From assembly GCA_029945375.1 (NCBI GenBank), contig JAQOTE010000040.1, positions 1-22,510 on the forward strand: a stretch of DNA of 22,510 bases, written 5' to 3'. A program made the translations under genes and the position numbers. Shown piece after piece: positions 16,208 through 22,510 of this stretch (its first letter is position 1; each line of letters starts with the position of its first letter). The notes beneath the pieces are model-generated. The model made no database searches. It had not been told where the DNA came from and saw only the letters and a list, made by a program, of their open reading frames with translations. The stretch is from Agaricus subrufescens. Its lineage: Eukaryota > Basidiomycota > Agaricomycetes > Agaricales > Agaricaceae.

Positions 16208-16239
16208 TGTCAGATGACTTGACCTGTCATCACCTGACA
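16208..16239 (-). repeat. Terminal hairpin of the 249-bp element
   Basis: At the minus-strand start: TGTCAG, GTG bulge, ATGAC, 7-nt loop, GTCAT, CTGACA. Eleven base pairs with no mismatch, at the very tip of the element. Confidence 0.75.
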
Positions 16240-16244
16240 AGAAC
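16240..16244 (+). repeat. Target-site duplication of the tRNA-bearing element, right copy
   Basis: AGAAC, matching 15986-15990. The C3 integrase continues to the right. Confidence 0.85.
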
Positions 16245-17445
16245 CAGGGAGAGACGACGTAGGAAGCCTATTCCACACATGCACCATAGAAGAGATGCAT
16301 TCACCCCAGAAACTCAGGGGCAATTTTGACTCAGAGAGCATTGCAGTGATCCTTTCCCCCATAGTTCTGTTAGCCCTTTCAGCTAGACCATTCTGCTGAG
16401 GCCTGTTGCAAGTAGAATGCCTTCTATCGATGCCACACTGCTCTGTGAAGGCCAGGAACACTTTAGACATGTATTCACCACCTTTATCATCCTGTAGAGC
16501 GCGCATTTTCACTCCTAGTTGGTTTTCAGCCCAAGATTTATAGATTTTGAACGCTTCAAAGGCCTCTGACTTGCTTTTCAGCAGATAAACAGCCCGGAAA
16601 CGCGTTGCATCGTCTATAAACGTGATCCAGTACTTGTAGCCTGAGTGGGAAGCGACTGGGAGCGGTCCGTGAAGGTCTGAGTGCACCAGCTCGAGTGGGG
16701 ATCGATTATGGCTGGTAGAGGAGGGGAAAGGAAGCGAATGCATCTTGCCAGCAAGGCAGGGCTCACATATGGGGTCAGGGGACGCTTTAGAGTCGATTTT
16801 GAGGCCTGTAACAAGCTCCTTGTTCACCATAGACCTCACATCAGCATAATTATGGTGAATAAAGTGACGATGCCATAGGGAGAGGTCACAGGGAAGTGTA
16901 GAGACCGAAAAAGCGGCCTCCGAGGTCAGAGTTGAGCCATCTAGCTCAGCAGAGTTGTTAGGATGGATGGTAGCCGTGAAAAGCGTCGTCCCCTTGCAGC
17001 AGAAGGCCATAGAACGAGCAGAAATTGTGATAATAAAGTTCTTGTGCTGTGCAAGGTATAGACAAGACAGCAGATTACTGCGGAGTGCAGGAACATGTAA
17101 AACCCTAGTAAACTCGACCGCTCTAGCCACTTTTCCGCTCAAAACTGGCTCAAAGACCACAGACCCCACCCCAGCACAGTAGACAACTGAATTATCAGCT
17201 AAGCGAATGGGAATGCGATGGGGGGAGTAGGATTTAAACCAATGCTTGTGGGGTGTCATATGAGAAGTGGCCCCTGTATCTGCAAGCCAGTGGAAGTCAG
17301 CATCGAGCTGCAGAGGGGCAGAGAGCGAAGGGGAAGAGGTAGGGGAGGGAGCACTTGCATTTCCAGCAAATTCTCGGACTCTCTGCGCTTTTTCGGCACC
17401 AGGAGTCGAGCTAGAGCTTGAGGAAGCGGTGGGGGAGTCATTGAG
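16245..17445 (-). pseudogene. C3 protease, pre-integrase domain and integrase N-half
   Basis: After the in-frame stop at 17448-17446 the same frame stays open. Minus strand: Ser-rich linker, protease LADTGATSHM, RLADNSVVYCAG, the pre-integrase zinc domain (LWHRHFIHHNYADV ... CEPCLAGKMHSLPF), and the integrase core with all three acidic residues: HSDLHG, QDDKGGEY, NGLAERANRT. The tRNA-bearing element then interrupts it after SSMVHVWNRLPTSSL. Apart from that insertion this segment looks sound. It can only be reached by reading through the gag stops. Confidence 0.91.
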
Positions 17446-18252
17446 TCAACCTGCCTTGGCTGCCTTGTTTCCTCGAGTTCTAGGCTTCTGAGCGTCCTCC
17501 TGAGCGCGTTTCTTCGCTTTTTCAAACGTCCAGCAGTTAGCCACCTTGTGACCGGTCCTCCCACAGAAATCGCAGGTCTCCGACGCGCTTTTGAAGCCAG
17601 AACGCGCTGCTAGGGCCTGGGAGCCTCCCAAGGCGTCCTGAGCACGTTTCCTTCGCTGAATATCCTCTGTAACAAAGGCCTGATGGATGGTAGTCTTGTC
17701 CAGCTTGTCCATGAGCAGAAGAGACGATGTGAAGGCCGAAAACTCGTCCGGGAGCGCCCTAATGAGTGCCATAGAGGCCAGCTCATCATCCAGCTGGTCT
17801 AAAGTGAATTTCTCCGGTCTGAGCTCCTTTAGACGATGTTTGCAGCCCTCTACACGGTTTATAAGTGACTGGAGGGACTCCTCTTCGAGTTTACGGATGC
17901 TGAAGAGCTCAACATAGGCATTGAATCGCATTCCAGCCTTCTTCTGACGATGTACAGCCTCCAGAGCAGCCCACATCTTGATTGGATCATCCTGGATGCC
18001 TGCAAAATGCACTCTTTGGTCTTCTTCAACCATTAGATAGAGCCAGCCAGCTGCCTTGTCGAGTTTGTCCTCCCAGAGTGACTGGGAAGCGAAATCCTGG
18101 GGAGTAGGGGAAGAGGGAATGGAGGGAGGACTCTGTTTACCTGAAACAAGTCTCTATAGGCCAGAGGCACGTAGCCAGGCCTCCATCTCGGCAGACCACG
18201 TGGCATAGTTCTCCCCATTGAGCTTAACAAATGCTGGCGAACCCGAAGCCAT
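17446..18252 (-). pseudogene. C3 gag with two nonsense codons
   Basis: ATG at 18252-18250 begins MASGSPAFVKLNGENYATW, as in C5. A TAG at 18166-18164 replaces the Trp codon of GLWRLVSG; G-to-A change. The frame then continues through AAGWLYLMVEEDQRVHFAGIQDDPIK (shown here in two overlapping family motifs), KAGMRFNAYVELFSIRK, RALPDEFSAF, IQRRKRAQDALGG, and the zinc knuckle CDFCGRTGHKVANC. It ends at a TGA (17448-17446) in the linker before protease. The rest of Gag is well preserved. Confidence 0.9.
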
Positions 18253-18385
18253 AGGAGCGAAAATGAGAGCAGGGGAAGCGAAATAGTTTGAGGGAGGAGA
18301 GAAGGGAGGGAGTAGGAGTTGAATTGATGATGGTTGAAGAATGAAAAATCGATTTGTAGGTTGTTAGAAGCCGGGGCCCATAACC
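18253..18385 (-). promoter_or_regulatory. C3 leader with primer-binding site
   Basis: Untranslated leader between the 5' LTR and gag. It starts GGTTATGGGCCCCGGC at 18385, the same primer-binding site as C5, complementary with one mismatch to the initiator tRNA-Met anticodon arm. The remainder resembles the C5 leader (10188-10304); I see no other element in it. Confidence 0.62.
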
Positions 18386-18652
18386 TGTTGGAAGTGGAAC
18401 GTAGAGTTCGCAGTGGCGATCCTAACAACGCTAGTATCGAGCAGATCGGATAAGAAATGAGCTAGTATTAGCACAGTTAATCTGTGGACAAGTATAAGAA
18501 GCTAAAGACTTCTAAGTCGTCCACAGGCAAGTTCAACAAGCACTGACTAATCTATCACGTGAGCGGAAGCGTCCACTGTACTCTAAGTCGAGATATACAC
18601 AAAACAAATTAACCAGTCACTCTAATAACTGAATGCTTGGGGCATTCTAACA
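18386..18652 (-). repeat. C3 5' LTR
   Basis: 267 bp, TGTTAGAATGCC to TTCCAACA on the minus strand. It keeps the long hairpin CTGTGGAC ... GTCCACAG around 18480-18527, with one 3' arm, and the U3-tip inverted repeat GAATGC/GCATTC. Confidence 0.9.
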
Positions 18653-18657
18653 GGTGG
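18653..18657 (+). repeat. Target-site duplication of C3, right copy
   Basis: GGTGG, matching 11097-11101. C4 gag resumes in phase from here. Confidence 0.92.
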
Positions 18658-21600
18658 AGACGTGTAGGGCATTCGAAAACGCGAGAAAACGCGCCCAGGA
18701 GGATGCTCAGAAGCCTAGAACTCGCAGAAACAAGGCTAACAAGGCTCAGGATGCTTCAAATGACGCCTCAGGCTCTGCAGCAAGCTCTTCTTCGAGTTCT
18801 AGCCCCAAAAAAGCGCAGAGAGTCCGTGAATTTGCTGGAAATGCAAGTGCCTCACATCCCTCCCCTTCCCCTTCGCTTTCTACACCTCTACAGCTCGATG
18901 CTGACTTCCATTGGCTTGCAGACACTGGGGCCACTTCTCATATGACCCCACATTGTCACTGGTTCAAGAACTACTCCCCCAATCGCATTCCCATCCGATT
19001 AGCTGATAATTCAGTTGTATACTCTGCGGGGATAGGTTCTGTGGTGTTTAAACCAGTTGTTAATGGAAAGGAGGCTAGAGTGGTCGAGTTTTCGAGGGTA
19101 CTGCATGTTCCTGACCTCAGGAGTAATCTGCTGTCTTGTTTATACCTTGCTCAGCACAAGGGCTTCAATATCACCATTTCTGCTCACTCTATCGCTTTCC
19201 AGTGCAAGGGAACAACGCTTTTTACAGCCACTATCCACTCCAACAACTCTGCTGAGCTAGATGGCTCTACAATCACTTCTGAGGCCGCTTTTGCTGTTTC
19301 TACACTGCCAGCTGACCTCTCCCTGTGGCATCGTCGCTTCATTCATCACAATTATGCTGATGTGAAGTCTATGTTGAGTAAGGACCTTGTTACAGGCCTC
19401 AAACTCGATTCTAATGCTCTCCCTGACCCTATATGCGAGCCCTGCCTTGCTGGCAAGATGCATTCACTACCATTTCCTCTCTCCCTCAATCACAATCGAT
19501 CCCCTCTTGAGCTGGTGCATTCAGACCTTCACGGACTGCTCCCAGTCGCTTCCCACTCAGGCTACAAGTACTGGATCATGTTTATAGACGACGCAACGCG
19601 ATTCCGGGCTGTACACTTGCTTAAAAGCAAGTCAGAAGCCTTTGAAGTGTTCAAAGTCTACAAATCTTGGGCCGAAAATCAACTTGGAGTCAAAATTCAG
19701 GCTCTACAGGATGATAAAGGTGGTGAATACATGTCTAAGGCCTTCCTAACGTTCACGGAGCAGTCTGGCATCGAAAGGAGGCATTCTACTTGCAACAGGC
19801 CTCAGCAGAATGGCCTTGCGGAGAGAGCTAATAGGACTATGGGTGAAAGAATCACTGCTATGCTCTCGGAATCTCGACTTCCTGCCTCTTTCTGGGGAGA
19901 ATGTGTGTCTTCTATGGTCCATGTCTGGAATAGGCTGCCTACATCGTCGCTTTCTGGCACTACACCCTTTCAGGCCTTCTATAAGCAAAAGCCTGATGTC
20001 TCCCAACTCCGAGTATGGGGGTGCACTGCCTATGTGCATGTACAGCGAGATAAGAGGACTTCTCTGGAGCCTTACTACAAAAAATGCGTCTTTATAGGCT
20101 ATCCTGCAGGCTACAAAGGCTGGAAGTTCTACAATCCAGTCACTAAGTGTTCTGTGATCTCAGAGAGAGCTGATTTCAATGAAAGGTACTTTCCTGGGAC
20201 TTCTAAAGCCCAACTCAATGCTGTTCCGTCATTTGCTGGCCCTCCCCCCTCCCTTGAGCCTCAGACTACTTCTGAGCCTTCTCCTGCACCACCAACATCG
20301 CATTTTGGAGTGCCACCTCTCCTAGATGAAGGGGGTGATATTAGCCCTCTCCCTGCTCGCTTTCAGCCTCCCAGTCCGAGAACTCCTTCTGTTCCTCTCG
20401 AAGAGGAGACTCCTCTGCCTGCTCCTGCTCCTCCTAGCCCTGCTACTCCGCCTCCACAAGCTCCAATTCCGCTCCCTGTGACTCCTCCCACTTCTGGAGT
20501 GCCCCCTGAGCCTCCTAGAGTGCCACGTCGCACTGGGCGCATTCGGAAGCCCCCTGGTGACTGGTGGAAGGTCAGGCAACCTAATCTGCCTGCTAGAGAC
20601 CCAGAAGACGACGACGAGGCTGCTCTTTCAGCTGATACTGACTTCTATGAGGTCGAGTTTGCTGGGGCTGTTTCTACAGCTGATCCTCGCACCTACAGGC
20701 TGGCTATGCAGTCCCCTGACAGGGAACACTGGGTCGATGCCTGTAACACCGAGATCTTCAATCTCGAGGCTAACAGGACTTGGGAACTTACTGCACTGCC
20801 TCCTGGTAAGAAGGTAGTCAACTCTGGCTGGGTTTTCAAGGTGAAAAGGCATGCTGATGGCTCAATTGAGCGCTATAGGGCTCGCCTTGTTGCTAAAGGC
20901 TTCTCCCAACGTCCTGGCTTTGATTACACCGAGGTCTTTGCCCCTACATTTCGTCCTGCCTCTCTGAGACTCATTATAGCTCTGGCTGCTAGAGAGGGCT
21001 ACAAAATGCGTTCTGTTGACATCTCCTCTGCCTTCACTTATGGAGAACTTGAGGAGGAGATCTACATGAGGCAACCAGAGGGCTATCATACTGGGGGACC
21101 TAATATGGTCTTCAGGCTCCGTAAATCACTCTATGGCCTTAAGCAGGCTGCCAGACAGTGGAGTAAGAAGCTCCAAGGTGTTCTAGAGGGTATTGGCTAC
21201 TCTAGACTTCGCTCCGACAACTCCATTTACATCTATTCCAAGGGAGACATCAAGGTCATTGTACCAGTCTTCATTGATGACATTACCCTAGTCTCTAAAA
21301 GCGATGCAGCCATGGCCTCTGCTGTCTCGGAGCTGTCTAGGCACTTCAGACTGCGAGATCTAGGCTCTACCACTCTTCTGCTGGGCATTCAGGTGAAGCA
21401 GGATCGCTCTAATCGTTCCATCTCCCTCTCCCAAGAGCACTACATCAAGGAGCTCCTAGAACGGTTCAATATGGATGATTCTAACTCCCTTTCCACCCCT
21501 CTACCTCCTGGCTCAGAGCTCTCAGACATTATTCCCTCACTCGAGGAGCAGGCTGAGATGAAGTCTGTTCCCTATCTCTCTGCTGTAGGTGCCCTGCAGT

Positions 21601-22235
21601 ATCTGGCCACCATGACTTGACCCGACATTGCCTATGCTGTCTCCTACCTCGGGAGATTCAATCATAATCCTGCTCCTGCCCATTGGCTTGCTGTAAAGCA
21701 TTTACTTCGCTATTTGAAGGGCACAATGCACTACCAGCTTGTCTACCGAGGTAGTGACTCTGGAGAGCTGTTCACCACCTATTCTGACGCTTCCCATGGT
21801 GGCTGCAAGGCCACAGGTCGAGCTACAGGTGGTTATGTGACTCTAGTGTCTGGGGCTGCTGTAGGATGGTCCTCAAAGCGTCAGCCCTTTGTGACTCTCT
21901 CGAGTACTGAGGCTGAATTTGTTGCTGCCGTCGAAGCTGGAAAGGAGATCAAGTGGACTAGGAACATTCTGACAGAGTTTGGCTATCACCAGACACTTCC
22001 CTCAACGCTTTTCGTGGATAACAAGTCTGGGATCAGTGTAGCCAAGAATCCTGAGCACCACGGGCGCATGAAACACCTAGATCTTCGGTTCTATTGGCTC
22101 CGCGAGGCTGTAGAAGATGGAGTCATTGATCCTCTCTATGTATGCACTGACCAGCAAGTTGCGGACATCCTAACCAAGGCTGTATCAAGGAAAGTTGTTG
22201 ACTTTGCTGTGCCGTTGTTAGGACTTGGAGCTTAG
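18654..22235 (+). pseudogene. C4 gag end, protease, integrase, RT and RNase H, one internal stop
   Basis: This is the most complete copia pol here. Residues from 18654: end of the zinc knuckle (ETC); protease D90 in DTGATSHM; pre-integrase H226 and CEPC at ~261; integrase D291 (HSDLHG), D354 (QDDKGGEY) and E390 (NGLAE), a D-X35-E spacing; Pro-rich linker ~525-620; RT D789 (VDISSAF) and D875-D876 (FIDDI). A TGA at 21618-21620 interrupts TMTRPD, where the family has CGT. The same frame then continues through RNase H (TTYSDASHGG, LSSTEAEFVAAVEAG, LFVDNKSG, KHLDLRFYWLRE) to TAG at 22233-22235. Because C3 splits its gag, it is non-functional as it stands. Confidence 0.92.
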
Positions 22236-22246
22236 TATGGACTGGT

Positions 22247-22261
22247 TGGATCAAGGGGGTG
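22247..22261 (+). promoter_or_regulatory. C4 polypurine tract
   Basis: GGATCAAGGGGGTG just before the LTR, identical to that of C1. Confidence 0.8.
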
Positions 22262-22510
22262 TGTTAGACTGCCCCAGCAGTCTTGTGTTAGAGTGCCCCA
22301 ACAGTCTTGTATATGGACTTAGAGATGGTACGACTTTCTGATCATGTGATATATTAGTAAGCACATGTTGAACTTGCCTGTGAAGTTCTAGAAGCCTTTA
22401 GCTTCTTAGACTTGTTCACAGGTGAGTATAGAGTTCTGTATCTTGATAGACAGCTTCTTAGACTTGTTCACAGGATTCCTTAATCAATTCTTATCCGATT
22501 GACTCGTGAC
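22262..22510 (+). repeat. C4 3' LTR, truncated by the window edge
   Basis: Starts TGTTAGACTG with the 24-nt U3-tip unit doubled (22262-22285, 22286-22309) as in C1. It holds CCTGTGAA and two GTTCACAGG arms. About 40-50 bases of the end are missing from the window, judged against C1. Confidence 0.86.

Larger units (their letters stand above)
15991..16239 (-). mobile_element. 249-bp TG...CA element carrying a tRNA-Cys-like gene
   Basis: This inserts into the C3 integrase: sequence matching the integrase of C4 resumes on both sides after AGAAC. It runs TGTTAGGATG...CACCTGACA on the plus strand. TG/CA ends and a 5-bp duplication are what a solo LTR or very small LTR-type element would leave; there is no poly(A). 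Its ends form an imperfect inverted repeat (TGTTAGGATG against TGTCAGGTGATG). Read on the minus strand it has a hairpin at the start, a TATA-like tract, a tRNA gene and a T4 tract. No ORF. It is unlike the copia LTRs in the window. Confidence 0.85.
11102..18652 (-). mobile_element. C3: full-length Ty1/copia element (subfamily B) with two insertions
   Basis: This is the only copia element here with both LTRs (11102-11364 and 18386-18652) and a 5-bp target duplication (GGTGG) on both sides. It is read on the minus strand: 5' LTR, primer-binding site, gag, protease, integrase, RT, RNase H, polypurine tract, 3' LTR. Without L3 (2267 bp plus target copy) and the 249-bp tRNA element it is about 5 kb, an ordinary copia length. 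It is dead: two stops in gag-protease, two insertions, and several frameshifts in pol. Confidence 0.94.
18653..22510 (+). mobile_element. C4: Ty1/copia element (subfamily A), right-hand part
   Basis: This is the continuation of the element whose gag centre lies at 10638-11101. It carries the rest of gag, protease, integrase, RT, RNase H, polypurine tract and most of a 3' LTR, running off the window. It is the outermost identified host of both C5 and C3. Apart from these insertions it has only one visible stop in pol. Confidence 0.92.

Noticed and set aside
1..22510. Host protein-coding gene between the elements
   Set aside because: All stretches over 300 bases are assigned to copia, LINE-family or the tRNA-bearing element, and no remaining frame has non-transposon motifs.

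Overview
This window is eukaryotic and consists entirely of retrotransposons. I find no host gene. The copia proteins start MASGSPAFVKLNGENYATW, and the LINE-type elements carry poly(A) tails and a Gag with three zinc motifs. Together these suggest a filamentous fungus, probably a basidiomycete. That placement is inference from family resemblance, not proof.

The sequence resolves into a nest of five Ty1/copia elements, named C1 to C5 here. They fall into two related LTR subfamilies: A (C1, C2, C4; plus strand) and B (C3, C5; minus strand). Inside them sit three copies of one poly(A)-tailed LINE-type family (L1, L2, L3) and a 249-bp TG...CA element carrying a complete tRNA-Cys-like gene.

Layout: C1 (+) covers 1-6858 and is interrupted by L1 (680-2112) and L2 (2805-4039). 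C2 (+), an older and broken copy, covers 6859-9946. C5 (-), the 5' end of an element, covers 9947-10637. C4 (+) is split into 10638-11101 and 18653-22510. C3 (-), complete with both LTRs, covers 11102-18652 and is itself interrupted by L3 (12318-14584) and the tRNA-bearing element (15991-16239).

Order of events read from the junctions: C4 is the host; C5 entered the C4 gag; C2 entered the C5 gag; C1 entered the C2 integrase; L1 and L2 entered C1. Separately, C3 entered the zinc knuckle of C4 gag, then L3 and the tRNA element entered C3. The missing left halves of C1, C2, C5 and C4 should lie, in that order, to the left of the window.

Each complete copia element would encode one Gag-protease-integrase-RT-RNase H polyprotein. 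Every copy here carries at least one disabling lesion (insertion, nonsense or frameshift), although long stretches of pol remain open in C1 and C4. The LINE family is unusual. Its fullest copy encodes only an ORF1/Gag protein of 601 residues and then runs directly into a conserved 3' UTR, with no endonuclease or reverse transcriptase. A second copy has the same ORF1-to-3'UTR junction. A third, shorter copy shares only the first ~40 nt and the 3' tail. This looks like a two-tier set of non-autonomous elements that would have to be mobilised by an enzyme encoded elsewhere.
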